From SHAN690 sp038131955 (GTDB lineage Bacteria; Bacteroidota; Bacteroidia; Flavobacteriales_G; Salibacteraceae): DNA of 64,000 nucleotides. The notes under the pieces were generated by a model. The model saw only the letters and a program-made list of their open reading frames with translations. It made no database searches and was not told the origin of the DNA. The stretch covers positions 78,843-142,842 of the forward strand of contig JAYPQK010000013.1 in assembly GCA_038131955.1 (NCBI GenBank), written 5' to 3'. Below are positions 48,216 through 57,913 of the stretch, one piece after another. The position numbers and the translations under genes are program-made. Within the stretch, counting starts at the first letter, position 1. Each line of letters opens with the position of its first letter.

Positions 48216-49262
48216 ATGGCTCGCGCTCACTGGAAGCGATATACGTTAGATTTCAAACGACCAAGTGGTACGTCGAGGGGCGTATTAAACCAAAAGACAT
48301 CCTATTTCCTGATCTGGGAAGACGAATCATTTGCTATTCCAGCATTAGGTGAATGTAGCTTGATAGAGGGATTAAGTCCGGATCCGATGGAGTCGTTTGA
48401 ATCCGTGTTAGATCAAGTCAGCGACCATCTCAACAGCGAAGAATCAGATCTTCCTGATTTGAAAATGTACCCCTCTATCCAGATGGGATTGGAAACCTTG
48501 AATCTGGACATCGAAGCCAAGGGAACGAAGGTTCTTTACCCCAGTAGCTTCACCCAAGGTGCACAAGGCATGCTGATCAATGGTTTGGTTTGGATGGGGG
48601 ATAAAAATTTCATGCGCCAGCAGATCATCGATAAGATGGAGTTGGGTTTTGAATGCGTAAAGCTCAAGATCGGCGCCATAGACTTTGATACTGAGCTCAG
48701 TATCTTGGCCTATATCCGATCAGAGTTTGGTGTCGCCATCGAGTTGCGGGTTGATGCCAACGGAGCGTTTTCAACCGACTCAGCCCTCGAAAGACTTAAG
48801 CGACTGAGCGAATTTGACCTTCATTCGATTGAGCAGCCAATCCGACAAGGTCAGTGGGAAGAAATGGCGGAGTTGTGTGAAGTCACTCCACTTCCGATCG
48901 CCTTGGATGAAGAATTGATCGGAGTACACGAACCGGAGGTGAGAAAGCGCTTATTGGAGACGATTCGTCCCCAGTACATCATCCTGAAGCCTTCCCTCCA
49001 TGGAGGTCTGAGTGGCTCAGAAAACTGGATCGATCTCGCGAATGAAGCAGGCATCGATTGGTGGATAACCTCTGCTCTGGAGAGCAACGTAGGACTGAAC
49101 AGCATCGCTCAATTTGCGTTTCAAAAAGAGGTGACGATTCCGCAAGGATTGGGAACCGGAGGCCTTTACACCAATAATTTCGACTCACCTCTGTATCTTC
49201 AAGGCCAGATCATTCGTTATAATCCTTTAAAAAACTGGGATCTAGAAGCACTCCTATCATGA
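48216..49262 (+). CDS. menC: o-Succinylbenzoate synthase MenC
   Basis: A 348-residue enolase-superfamily enzyme that dehydrates SHCHC to o-succinylbenzoate in menaquinone synthesis. The catalytic lysines and metal ligands are visible in order: lysine in VKLKIGAIDF, D in RVDANGAF, E in SIEQPIRQG, D/E in ALDEELIG, and lysine in IILKPSLHGG. A C-terminal GLGTGGLYTNNF word is typical of the Bacteroidetes form. The stop overlaps menE's start by four bases (ATGA), supporting coupled translation. Confidence 0.94.
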   Translation: MARAHWKRYTLDFKRPSGTSRGVLNQKTSYFLIWEDESFAIPALGECSLIEGLSPDPMESFESVLDQVSDHLNSEESDLPDLKMYPSIQMGLETLNLDIEAKGTKVLYPSSFTQGAQGMLINGLVWMGDKNFMRQQIIDKMELGFECVKLKIGAIDFDTELSILAYIRSEFGVAIELRVDANGAFSTDSALERLKRLSEFDLHSIEQPIRQGQWEEMAELCEVTPLPIALDEELIGVHEPEVRKRLLETIRPQYIILKPSLHGGLSGSENWIDLANEAGIDWWITSALESNVGLNSIAQFAFQKEVTIPQGLGTGGLYTNNFDSPLYLQGQIIRYNPLKNWDLEALLS

Positions 49263-50365
49263 GCGACACACCGGAATGGAAGCAATACAAGACCTTATCG
49301 ATCGACGGACGAAAGCGATCCTTGCATGAATGGCGCGCTTATGCCCAACAGCAACTGCAAGAAGGGTATGGCGTAGGTGAACTGGAGAGCATTCTGGAGT
49401 TTGTGGTAGATTGGAGCAACACGAAAGATTGGGTCCCGGCACGGACGTCGGGTAGCACCGGACGACCAAAGAACATCAAGATAAAGAAGGAGCACATACT
49501 GGCAAGTGCTCAACGTACGCTCAACTTTCTGAAGCTGAAACCGGGTGATAGCGCCCTGCTGTGTATGCCCAATAAGTTCATTGGTGGAAAGATGATGATC
49601 GCGCGTTCGATCGTCGGCGCGTTGGATCTTCACATTGCGGACACCACTTCCAAGCCAGAGCTTCCTGCAGGGAGTTCTATTGATTTCGCTGCGGTGGTAC
49701 CCATGCAGCTCTTTAATATCACGGAGGATGAAGAGGCAACGGAAAAATGGAAAAAGGTCAAAAAGATCATCGTTGGCGGTGGTCAGGTCGACCCGCGCTT
49801 AGAGGAGAGAGTCAGCAAGTGGCCTAATGAGATCTATGAATCGTTCGGAATGACCGAGACCATCTCTCATGTTGCGCTACGAAGAATCAACGGGAAAGAA
49901 AAGAACGCCCCATTCATGGTGTTGGACGGCATCGAGATCGAAACCGATGAACGAGGTTGTTTAGTGCTAAAGTCAGACCTTCTACCGGACAACCCATTGG
50001 TGACCAATGACATCATCGAAATGGTGGATGAACGCTCGTTTACTTGGGTAGGTCGGGCAGATAACATGATCAACACCGGAGGAGTGAAGGTCATCCCTGA
50101 AGTGATCGAGAAGTTGGCCAAGCCTTATTTGAACACGAAGTTCTTCTTTGCTGGTCTACCGGATGAAAAGCTGGGGGAAAAGGTGGCGCTGTTTATCGAG
50201 AGTCAGCCATTGAGCGAGGAGGATCAAAAAGAGCTGCTGAAAGACCTGAAGCAGGATCTGCATAAATACGAACTACCCAAGGAGATCCACTACTTGGACA
50301 GCTTTGCCGAAACAGAGAACGGCAAACTGAACCGCAAGAAGACCATTAGCTTAGTGGGGAAATAA
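49259..50365 (+). CDS. menE: o-Succinylbenzoate-CoA ligase MenE (AMP-binding)
   Basis: A 368-residue acyl-activating enzyme that makes OSB-CoA for menaquinone. The AMP-binding P-loop is TSGSTGRPK, followed by ESFGMTETISHVALR with the conserved Y/F-G-x-TE motif, and the C-terminal hinge WVGRADNMINTGGVKV. The final catalytic lysine region is ENGKLNRKKT. It is shorter than the gamma-proteobacterial enzyme but matches Bacteroidetes MenE. It is the end of the accA-menC-menE unit and is followed by REP palindromes. Confidence 0.93.
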   Translation: MSDTPEWKQYKTLSIDGRKRSLHEWRAYAQQQLQEGYGVGELESILEFVVDWSNTKDWVPARTSGSTGRPKNIKIKKEHILASAQRTLNFLKLKPGDSALLCMPNKFIGGKMMIARSIVGALDLHIADTTSKPELPAGSSIDFAAVVPMQLFNITEDEEATEKWKKVKKIIVGGGQVDPRLEERVSKWPNEIYESFGMTETISHVALRRINGKEKNAPFMVLDGIEIETDERGCLVLKSDLLPDNPLVTNDIIEMVDERSFTWVGRADNMINTGGVKVIPEVIEKLAKPYLNTKFFFAGLPDEKLGEKVALFIESQPLSEEDQKELLKDLKQDLHKYELPKEIHYLDSFAETENGKLNRKKTISLVGK

Positions 50366-50371
50366 AAAAAG

Positions 50372-50496
50372 AAGACAGGATAGATATGTCGCCGCTACGC
50401 GGCTTTGGTCAATCCTTTCACCATCCCGGGCAAAAGATATGTCGCCGCTACGCGGCTGACTGAGCCAGCGTCGTAGACGCGACATATCTGTCCTCC
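50372..50496. repeat. Cluster of three REP-like palindromes next to a RAYT gene
   Basis: Two identical 23-base units (50382-50404 and 50435-50457) start AGATATGTCG and end in the hairpin GCCGC-TAC-GCGGC. A third unit (50464-50489) is inverted, with head CGACATATCT and a different hairpin GCGTC-GTA-GACGC. Units 1 and 3 are arranged head to head like a REPIN, with GACAGGAT-type flanks matching TCTGTCCT on the far side. A RAYT pseudogene follows immediately at 50502. Confidence 0.82.
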
Positions 50497-50501
50497 TGAA
50501 G

Positions 50502-50963
50502 TCACGCGGGATCCTTGAAGGTATATCTCTCATCGTAGGCAATCTCATACTCCTTCAAGAAAGACTTGTACTCTTCCGCAAACTTCTTTCGAGCATGATG
50601 CTCCTTTTGATTTTCGATGTAACTGGCCACTCGCGGTAAGGCGGAATGACTATAACTGAAAGCCCCATAGCCTTTTTGCCACTGAAACTTCCTTTGGCAA
50701 AGACCACGCTCATTGATATGCTTAGAAGAATTCGCCTTGATCAATCTAACCAGTTCAGAGACGGACTGATTTGGATTTAAACCTACGAGGATGTGGGTAT
50801 GGTCCGGCATACAATAGATCGCAAGTAATTAATGTCCATGGCTCTGAATAATCCCGGAGATATACATCTCCATCTCATCTTTCATATCAGAGGTCACCAT
50901 CGCCTCTCGAAACTGAACCACAATCACGATCTGAATGATCAGCTGCGTATACGCATTTGCCAT
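50502..50963 (-). pseudogene. REP-associated tyrosine transposase (RAYT, IS200/TnpA_REP type), nonsense-broken
   Basis: The minus-strand frame from ATG 50963 encodes a 153-codon Y1-type transposase, but TAA at 50829-50831 (codon 45) interrupts it. Before the stop: MANAYTQLIIQIVIVVQFRE ... MYISGIIQSHGH; after it, in the same frame: LLAIYCMPDHTHILVGLNPN. The HUH motif (HTH in MPDHTHIL) and the catalytic tyrosine region (WQKGYGAFSYSHS) are intact. Family members carry a lysine-like residue at the stop position, so a single base change from AAA to TAA is plausible. RAYTs mobilise REP sequences, and REPs lie next to it. It may restart at MPDHTH, but probably is inactive. Confidence 0.85.
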
Positions 50964-51083
50964 CTCCTTTTTTTCTGACAAGTTAGATGTACTAACACCA
51001 GATCCGACGGCAGATTTTGACTCCCTCCTGTGCTAAGATTGCAGATTATTGGAAAGGCCTAGAAGATTCAGATAAGTAAGCCC

Positions 51084-52301
51084 CTATTCCACCGGATAGG
51101 TCGCTGTCTTGCGTCGCTTTCTTTCGTTGACGATCATGCTGAACTCCTTGCCCATTTGTCCAGCGATCGCTGTATTCTCCTTGGCTCTGCGGATCAAGTA
51201 AGGCAGGGTCGCGCGGACTGGTCCGTATGGAAGATACTTGGAAACATTATATCCCGACGCAGCGAGATTAAAGCTCATATAATCGCTCATGCCATATAGC
51301 TGAGAAAACCAGATATTTGGATGATTATTCGGCAGTCCATGTTCGGCCATCAATTCGGTCAGATAGAGTGAACTTTCTTCATTATGCGTTCCCGCACAGA
51401 TCTCAACCCAATCGACTTTCTCCACGCTAAGCTTAAGCGCCGCGTCATAGTCGCGATCCGTTGCCGGCTTATTCGGCTGGATCGGTGTGGGATAGCCCAT
51501 CTCCTTAGCACGAGCATTCTCTTTGTCTAGGTAGGCACCCCTGACGATCTTCATTCCGATCTTGAAACCTTCTTTACGACCTCTCTCGATCAAATTGCGG
51601 TAGTACTCCAAGCGATCATGACGGAACATCTGGATCGTCTGAAAGATGATCGCCTTCTCGTGGTTGTATTTCGCCATCATCTCCTCTACCAATCGATCGA
51701 TCGGATCTTGGATCCAGCTTTCCTCCGCATCGACATAGAGAGGAACTCCATTGTCATAGGCTGCCTGACAGATCCTTTCAAATCGCTGTCTCCAGTTGTC
51801 CGCAACCATTTGTTCCGCATCGGTTAATGAGTCACCCCGAGCAATCTTTTCCAAGAGCGCATTCGACACAATACCGCTGACCTTGATGCAGGAAACTGGA
51901 ATATTGGGATTGTCCTTGGCCAACTGAATGATCCGCACGATCTCGGTTTCGGTCTTTCCAAACTCGATCTCTTTATCCTGTCCTTCAACCGAATAATCCA
52001 AAATAGCACCCAAGCCATTCGCACCAAGTTTCTCTACAGCTGCCAGAGATTCTACGATCGTCTCACCTCCACAGAACACCCGAAAGACCGTTGGCTTCAC
52101 CGCCCAATTGATCGGCAACCGCCACTTGAGCGCCCACTCAGCAAGAGCCGAACCGATCGACGTCAGCTTCGGATTATTCATCAAACGAAAGATCCAGTAC
52201 GAAAACCGCAGATCTGAATCTGACATGTGCGCGAATGCCGTAGAAAAATCCCTAAAGCTGAGGGGGGCAAATTCGCTGTGTTCAATGCTAGGCTTTTCCA
52301 T
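51084..52301 (-). CDS. Proline dehydrogenase (monofunctional)
   Basis: A 405-residue FAD-dependent proline dehydrogenase that oxidises proline to P5C. It has the PRODH TIM-barrel words: ISCIKVSGIV-like VSCIKVSGIVSNALLEKIA, YVDAEESWIQDPIDRLVEEMM, FKIGMKIVRGAYLDKENARA (FAD-contacting lysine/arginine), IWFSQLYGMSDYMSFNLAASGYNVSKYLPYGPVRATLPYLIRRAKEN. The P5C dehydrogenase domain is absent, so a separate gene is needed. It lies seven bases downstream of the M1 peptidase gene, in the same transcription unit. Confidence 0.95.
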   Translation of the reverse strand: MEKPSIEHSEFAPLSFRDFSTAFAHMSDSDLRFSYWIFRLMNNPKLTSIGSALAEWALKWRLPINWAVKPTVFRVFCGGETIVESLAAVEKLGANGLGAILDYSVEGQDKEIEFGKTETEIVRIIQLAKDNPNIPVSCIKVSGIVSNALLEKIARGDSLTDAEQMVADNWRQRFERICQAAYDNGVPLYVDAEESWIQDPIDRLVEEMMAKYNHEKAIIFQTIQMFRHDRLEYYRNLIERGRKEGFKIGMKIVRGAYLDKENARAKEMGYPTPIQPNKPATDRDYDAALKLSVEKVDWVEICAGTHNEESSLYLTELMAEHGLPNNHPNIWFSQLYGMSDYMSFNLAASGYNVSKYLPYGPVRATLPYLIRRAKENTAIAGQMGKEFSMIVNERKRRKTATYPVE

Positions 52302-52308
52302 TGTTTTC

Positions 52309-54183
52309 CTATTGATTCAATAGTACATCTAAGGTAGATACTGATACAGAATGATAGTTCGGTCGGGCCTTGAGATAAATCATCTTTGCGCGCTCTTTGG
52401 TAGGGTCCTGTTCGACCATTGCGGTGTATATCGGCACCAAAAACTTGCGACGACCCACGCGGATCAAGAATTCCTCGATGGCATCATCTGTTGCATGATA
52501 ATGCGTGTTCAAAGCAAGAACGAACCACTCAGCCGCGATCTCACTGTTTCCACTCTTTGTGAAACCAAAAGCTCTGTCCAACTCAGTCATTCGGTCGACC
52601 GTAAGCGAGTTCGGCATGTGTCTCAAAAAATGCAGCCACTGATGCGTAGTCCAACCCGTAGTGTCGATCTCGGTTGCTTTTCCTCCTGCTAGCCAACCTT
52701 CGATCTGTTCATCCACCTGCTCAAACAGGCTCGACTTCACAGAAACAACATTCTCAGGAATCCCCGGTTCGTACACCCACTGATCTACCATGAGTTCCTT
52801 GTAGCGCTGTTCGTCACCATTCAAGAGGTCAGCCTTCAAGTGTCCAAGAAATTCTTCGGTTGTGATGGTCTGGAAGGCGTTATCCGCGAAGTGCTCATTC
52901 AGAAAGGCATCAAAAGCAGTACGACCCGCCGCTTCCTCCATGGTTCGTAGAAAGAAGTAACCCTTCTCATAAGCGATGTCGCTCATGCCGTCGTCTGGGT
53001 CGCGACCTTCGAGGTCGAGCTTTAGTCGAGTGTCTTCAGGAACATCCTTGAGGTGTTCAAGCTCACGTTGAAGGTCCTGCCAACCAAGTAAGGCAAGCAT
53101 TTGAGCGTAGTCTTTCCCATAGACCGCCTCCATGATCCGACGTTCGAAATAGACCGTAAACCCTTCATTGAGCCAAAAGTCATCCCAGGTACGGTTGGTC
53201 ACCAAATTCCCACTCCAGCTGTGGGCCAACTCGTGTGCAACGAGTGCCGTCAAAGACTTGTCTCCGGCTAAGATAGTAGGTGTAGCAAAGGTCAAGCGCG
53301 GGTTTTCCATCCCACCAAAAGGAAAGCTAGGTGGAAGAACCAACACATCATAGCGCCCCCAAGGATACTTTCCATAGATCGCCTCTGCAGCTTCGAGCAT
53401 CTTCTGCATGTCCTCAAACTCGTAGGCTGCGGCCTCCACGACACTCGATTCGGCGTAAACTCCCGTTTTATCACCTACCGTCAAGAAGGTCAGATCTCCC
53501 ACTGCCAACGCCATCAAATAGCTCGGGATGGGCTGGTCCATGCGGAAGGTGTAGACACCACTCGAATCGACAGACTGTGGATTCGAAGCACTCATCACGG
53601 CCATCAGGTCGCCGGGAACTCGGACTTCAGCCGTATAGGTATAGCGGATACCAGGACTGTCTTGGCATGGAATCCAAGTTCGGGCTAGAATGGCTTGGGA
53701 CTGAGTGAACAAGAATGGCCTTCTCTTTCCAGCGGTCTGCTGAGGATCTAACCACTGCAATGCCGCCGCCTTCGGACTCGTCACGTATTGAATACTCACG
53801 GTGTCGACCGTATCGTTGATTGCGATCTCTAGGGGTTGACCCAGGAAGGGCTCCTCTTCACCGAGCCACCAGTCTTTGCTCTTCACCCCATCAAGAAAAA
53901 CCTGCTCGATGGTTAAGTCTTTCGTGTCGAAGAGGATGCGTTCGGCGCCCTTGGCAGATTCAACCGCGAAGCTTGCTGTCGCTCGGATGACCTTGTCTTC
54001 AAAGTCAACATCAGCGATCAAATGAAGGTGACGAACTCGCGCTTCCGCGGGTCTTGCAAAACTGTGCACCAAGGAGGACGGTAAAACCTCTTGCGTGCCT
54101 TCGACTTCATTCTCAACCTTTGTTTCTCCTCCACAAGCCACTAGAATCAAGGCCAGGAGCGCAATCGACAAATACTTCATCAT
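52309..54183 (-). CDS. M1-family aminopeptidase, lipoprotein
   Basis: A 624-residue zinc peptidase of the LTA4H/aminopeptidase N type. Start at ATG 54183 gives a lipoprotein signal (MMKYLSIALLALILVACGG). Exopeptidase motif GGMENPRL and zinc motif HELAHSWSGNLVTNRTWDDFWLNEG (HExxH with a distal E) are intact. It removes N-terminal residues from peptides, here likely anchored in the envelope. The C-terminal helical domain follows. A -7 box 20 bases upstream supports the start. Proline dehydrogenase follows, which links peptide breakdown to proline use. Confidence 0.94.
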   Translation of the reverse strand: MMKYLSIALLALILVACGGETKVENEVEGTQEVLPSSLVHSFARPAEARVRHLHLIADVDFEDKVIRATASFAVESAKGAERILFDTKDLTIEQVFLDGVKSKDWWLGEEEPFLGQPLEIAINDTVDTVSIQYVTSPKAAALQWLDPQQTAGKRRPFLFTQSQAILARTWIPCQDSPGIRYTYTAEVRVPGDLMAVMSASNPQSVDSSGVYTFRMDQPIPSYLMALAVGDLTFLTVGDKTGVYAESSVVEAAAYEFEDMQKMLEAAEAIYGKYPWGRYDVLVLPPSFPFGGMENPRLTFATPTILAGDKSLTALVAHELAHSWSGNLVTNRTWDDFWLNEGFTVYFERRIMEAVYGKDYAQMLALLGWQDLQRELEHLKDVPEDTRLKLDLEGRDPDDGMSDIAYEKGYFFLRTMEEAAGRTAFDAFLNEHFADNAFQTITTEEFLGHLKADLLNGDEQRYKELMVDQWVYEPGIPENVVSVKSSLFEQVDEQIEGWLAGGKATEIDTTGWTTHQWLHFLRHMPNSLTVDRMTELDRAFGFTKSGNSEIAAEWFVLALNTHYHATDDAIEEFLIRVGRRKFLVPIYTAMVEQDPTKERAKMIYLKARPNYHSVSVSTLDVLLNQ

Positions 54184-54203
54184 ACTTCGTTTTATTTGGC
54201 TCA

Positions 54204-54211
54204 CGAATGTA
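54204..54211 (-). promoter_or_regulatory. Probable -7 box for the M1 peptidase-proline dehydrogenase unit
   Basis: Minus-strand TACATTCG, one base off TAnnTTTG, lies 20 bases before ATG 54183. It favours that start over the in-frame ATG at 54204. Confidence 0.45.
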
Positions 54212-54233
54212 GCCGTGTGGGATGGATTTTTGG

Positions 54234-55628
54234 CTAGAAGATCTTTCCTGGATTCAAGATTCCTTTCGGATCGAAGGCCCGCTTGATCGCACGCATCAGT
54301 TCAAGGTGTCCCGCGCTGAACATGATATCCATATAATCTTTCTGAACGTAGCCAATACCGTGTTCTCCGGAGATCGTACCCCCGAGTTCTTTTACCTGTT
54401 CGAATAATTCGCGGATACCAACTTTGACGGTCTGATTCCAATCCTCTTCACTCATGTCTTCTTTGAGGATATTCACATGGAGGTTTCCATCGCCTGCGTG
54501 ACCGTAGCACACGCTTCGGAAACCGTACTTCTCTCCTACCGACTTCACCGCTTTCAAGAGTCGAGGTAATTCAAAACGCGGCACCACGGTATCTTCCTCT
54601 TTGTAGACACTTTGAGCTTTGACAGCCTCACCTACCCTTCTTCTTAATTTCCAGAGTTGATCCTTTTTGGCTTGGTCCTCAGCAAAGAGGATCTCGCCGC
54701 ACTCATACTCCTCAACGACCATCGCGATCTGTTCGCAATCTGACATCAAGGCTTCGGGGTCATTCCCATCGACTTCGATCAGGAGGTGGGCTTGTTCGTC
54801 CTCTTTGAGGGGAACGGGTTCTTCACCGATGAACTCCATCGCGTATGTGATCGCATCGCGCTCCATGAATTCCATTCCACTCGGGATGATGCCTTTTCGA
54901 AAGATCGCACTCACCGCTTCGCACGCTCTTTCGGCAGAGCGAAAGGGCACGAGCATAAGTAGATCATGCGTCGGATGTGGAATCAGCCTCATGACGATCT
55001 TGGTGATCACTCCCAGCGTCCCCTCGCTGCCGACCATCAATTGGGTCAGGTTGTACCCCGTGCTGTTCTTCAATGTATTCGCGCCGGTCCAAATGATCTC
55101 GCCGCTGGGCAGAACCACTTCCAAATTGAGGACATAGTCTTTGGTCACACCGTACTTGACCGCCTTGGGACCTCCCGAATTCTCTGACACATTACCCCCG
55201 ATAAAGCAACTTCCACGACTCGCCGGGTCAGGCGGATACATGAGTCCCTTTTCCTTGGCGGCTTTTTGAAATACCTCGGTGATCACTCCCGGTTCTACCG
55301 TGGCCTGCAGATTCCGTTCGTCGATGTCGAGAATACGATTGAAACGTTCCATGGTTAGACCGATTCCACCTCGAATGGATAGCGCCCCACCGCTGAGTCC
55401 GGTTCTGGCGCCGATCGGCGTGACGGGGATCCCGTTTTCATTCGCATAATGCAAGACATCGGAAACCGCCTCCACCGTGGAAGGTTTCACCACTACCGCC
55501 GGCGGAAAATTAAAGTCCTCGGTCTCGTCGTGGCCATACTCAGTGCGTGTGTCTAAGTCAGCGTGGCAATTTTCTGCACCGATCAAAGATCGCAGCTTTT
55601 CAATGTGTTCTATCGATAATTCCTTCAT
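54234..55628 (-). CDS. FAD-linked oxidase, glycolate oxidase GlcD / D-lactate dehydrogenase-like
   Basis: A 464-residue flavoprotein. FAD-binding PCMH domain: VVKPSTVEAVSDVLHYANENGIPVTPIGARTGLSGGALS, then FIGGNVSENSGGPKAVKYGVTKDYVLNLEVVLPSGEI. C-terminal cap: RFELPRLLKAVKSVGEKYG, YGHAGDGNLHVNIL with the conserved HxGDGNxH, and SGEHGIGYVQKDYM, FDPKGILNPGKIF. It oxidises a 2-hydroxy acid (glycolate or D-lactate); which one cannot be decided. No FeS partner (GlcF) is adjacent. Divergent from the S9 peptidase gene. Confidence 0.93.
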   Translation of the reverse strand: MKELSIEHIEKLRSLIGAENCHADLDTRTEYGHDETEDFNFPPAVVVKPSTVEAVSDVLHYANENGIPVTPIGARTGLSGGALSIRGGIGLTMERFNRILDIDERNLQATVEPGVITEVFQKAAKEKGLMYPPDPASRGSCFIGGNVSENSGGPKAVKYGVTKDYVLNLEVVLPSGEIIWTGANTLKNSTGYNLTQLMVGSEGTLGVITKIVMRLIPHPTHDLLMLVPFRSAERACEAVSAIFRKGIIPSGMEFMERDAITYAMEFIGEEPVPLKEDEQAHLLIEVDGNDPEALMSDCEQIAMVVEEYECGEILFAEDQAKKDQLWKLRRRVGEAVKAQSVYKEEDTVVPRFELPRLLKAVKSVGEKYGFRSVCYGHAGDGNLHVNILKEDMSEEDWNQTVKVGIRELFEQVKELGGTISGEHGIGYVQKDYMDIMFSAGHLELMRAIKRAFDPKGILNPGKIF

Positions 55629-55720
55629 CTCTTCGTCCCAATATTACGTCCTCGCCCCGAGAGTCGGAGTCTCCGACCAAATATTTTCTATTTTCGGCAG
55701 CCTTCCAAACGAAGAGAAAC

Positions 55721-57892
55721 ATGATGCTGAGAAATCTATTCACATGGGTCCTAGTCGCCGCCACTTTTTCACTTAGCGCGCAGGACATTACCCTAGAAGA
55801 CATTTGGAAATCCGGAAAATTCAGACAGCGATCGGTCTACGGTCTACGCTCGATGAATGACGGCGCCCACTACACCACCCTCGACCGAGGTGAGAACGGT
55901 GCAGAGATCAACAAATACAGCTACGAATCCGGCGAGAAGGTCGTCACGGCGCTCTCTGATGAAGAGCTGCAAAAGATGGTAGGTGAAGAATCCGCTGCGA
56001 TAAGAGGCTACCGATTCTCAGCAGATGAGCGTTTCGTCATGATCCCGGTCGAACAGGAGAGCATCTATCGACATTCAACCAAAGAGCACTACTACATCGT
56101 CGACCTAAAGGAAAGAGTGGCACGTCGCCTTGCCAACGGTGAAAAACAGCGTCACGCGACGATGTCGCCCGATGGCAAGCACATCGCCTACGTTCAGGAA
56201 AACAACGTTTACGTGCAAGATTACGCCACCGGAGCTACGACCATGATCACAAAGGATGGCGAGTACAACAAGATCATCAACGGTTTTGCAGACTGGGTGT
56301 ACGAAGAAGAATTCGCCTTTGATCAGGCTTTCTTCTGGTCGCCTGATGGTTCGAAGATCGCTTACTACAAGTTCGATGAATCGAACGTGAAGGAATTCCA
56401 CATGCCGATGTACGGCAGCCTTTACCCTGAAGATTACACCTTCAAGTATCCGAAGGCGGGGGAAGACAATTCAAAGGTGACGCTCCACATGTACGATCTG
56501 AAAGCACAGCGTACGGACGATATTGACGTAGGTGATTATGAATACATCCCTCGGATCAAGTGGACGCAGAGCAGCGATTACTTGGCCGTGATGAAGATGC
56601 CAAGGCTGCAAAACATCCTTGAGATCATCTTGGTGAATTCAAAAGACCTGAGCACGAAATCGATCTACAAAGAAGCCAGCGACACCTACATTGAGATCAG
56701 CGATGACCTCACCTTCTATGGCGACAATGCCGGTTTCATCTGGCGCACTGAGAAGGATGGGTTCTTCCACCTCTACGGCTATGACATCGATGGGAAGAAC
56801 GAAAAACAACTCACCCAAGGCGAATGGGAAGTGAAAGAGTTCATCGGCTTTGACCAGAAGACAGAGCGTCTTTTCTTTACCGGAAGTAAGACTGCAGCCT
56901 ACAACACGGAGATCTATAGCGTCTCGCTCAACGGAGGAGAACCCAAGCTCTTGAGCCCGAAGGAAGGCAATAGCAGAGCTAGTTTTAGTTCGGCTTATCA
57001 GTACTTCATCCTCTATCACAGCACGGCAGATGTGCCTATGACGGTCTCGCTTCATTCGAGTGACGGAAAGAAGATCCGCGACTTGGAAACCAATGACGAC
57101 CTCAAGAAAACCCTCGAGGGATTGAAGCTGTCGAAGACTGAGTTCTTCAGTTTTGAGACCTCAGAAGGAGTCAAGTTAAATGGCTGGATGATGAAGCCAA
57201 CGGACTTCGATAAGAAGAAAAAGTATCCGGTGCTGATGTACGTTTACGGGGGCCCTGGTTCACAAACCGTCTCGAATGGAATGGGCGGAAATTACTTCTG
57301 GTATCAGATGCTAGCCCAGCAAGGATATGTGGTCGTTTCGATCGACAACCGTGGCACCGGCGCTCGAGGTAAGGATTTCCGTACCGTGACCTATCGTCAG
57401 CTAGGCAAGCACGAGACCATGGACCAGATCGAAGGAGCCAAGTGGCTTGCCAAGCAGAGCTTCGTGGACCCGGCAAGGATCGGTATCTGGGGCTGGAGTT
57501 ATGGCGGCTACATGAGCAGCCTGTGTCTTTTCAAGGGAGCAGATGTATTCAAGACGGCAGTGGCGGTCGCTCCTGTTAGCAATTGGCGATTCTACGACAG
57601 CATCTACACGGAGCGGTATATGGGTCTCCCTCAGGACAATGCGGATGGTTATGACAATAACTCACCGATCAACCACACCGACAAGATGGAAGGGAATTAC
57701 CTCTTGATCCACGGAACGGCCGATGACAATGTTCACTTCCAAAATGCTGTGGAGATGGTGAATGCACTCGTCGATTCTGACAAGCAATTTGATTTCTATA
57801 TTTACCCCGATCGGAATCATGGTATCTATGGCGGAAACACCCGTTTTCACCTGTTCACCAAGATCACCGATTTTCTTTCTGAAAACCTCTAA
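55721..57892 (+). CDS. S9-family prolyl dipeptidyl peptidase (DPP4-like)
   Basis: A 723-residue serine exopeptidase. Start at ATG 55721 gives a signal peptide (MMLRNLFTWVLVAATFSLSAQ); upstream codons are shadow. N-terminal eight-bladed propeller with DPP4 words (KYVDWVYEEEF-like FADWVYEEEFAFDQAFFWSPDG, where the Glu pair binds the peptide N-terminus). Catalytic alpha/beta domain: GWSYGGYMSSLCLFKG (Ser), HGTADDNVHFQNA (Asp) and DRNHGIYGG (His). It releases X-Pro dipeptides outside the cytoplasm. The next gene is a POT peptide transporter, which fits uptake of the products. Confidence 0.96.
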   Translation: MMLRNLFTWVLVAATFSLSAQDITLEDIWKSGKFRQRSVYGLRSMNDGAHYTTLDRGENGAEINKYSYESGEKVVTALSDEELQKMVGEESAAIRGYRFSADERFVMIPVEQESIYRHSTKEHYYIVDLKERVARRLANGEKQRHATMSPDGKHIAYVQENNVYVQDYATGATTMITKDGEYNKIINGFADWVYEEEFAFDQAFFWSPDGSKIAYYKFDESNVKEFHMPMYGSLYPEDYTFKYPKAGEDNSKVTLHMYDLKAQRTDDIDVGDYEYIPRIKWTQSSDYLAVMKMPRLQNILEIILVNSKDLSTKSIYKEASDTYIEISDDLTFYGDNAGFIWRTEKDGFFHLYGYDIDGKNEKQLTQGEWEVKEFIGFDQKTERLFFTGSKTAAYNTEIYSVSLNGGEPKLLSPKEGNSRASFSSAYQYFILYHSTADVPMTVSLHSSDGKKIRDLETNDDLKKTLEGLKLSKTEFFSFETSEGVKLNGWMMKPTDFDKKKKYPVLMYVYGGPGSQTVSNGMGGNYFWYQMLAQQGYVVVSIDNRGTGARGKDFRTVTYRQLGKHETMDQIEGAKWLAKQSFVDPARIGIWGWSYGGYMSSLCLFKGADVFKTAVAVAPVSNWRFYDSIYTERYMGLPQDNADGYDNNSPINHTDKMEGNYLLIHGTADDNVHFQNAVEMVNALVDSDKQFDFYIYPDRNHGIYGGNTRFHLFTKITDFLSENL

Positions 57893-57913
57893 AACACCTA
57901 ACACTCGATCTCT

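Noticed and set aside
50811..50963. A separate small gene (44 codons) upstream of the RAYT remainder
   Set aside because: It is in the same frame and completes the N-terminus of the RAYT, so it is one broken gene.
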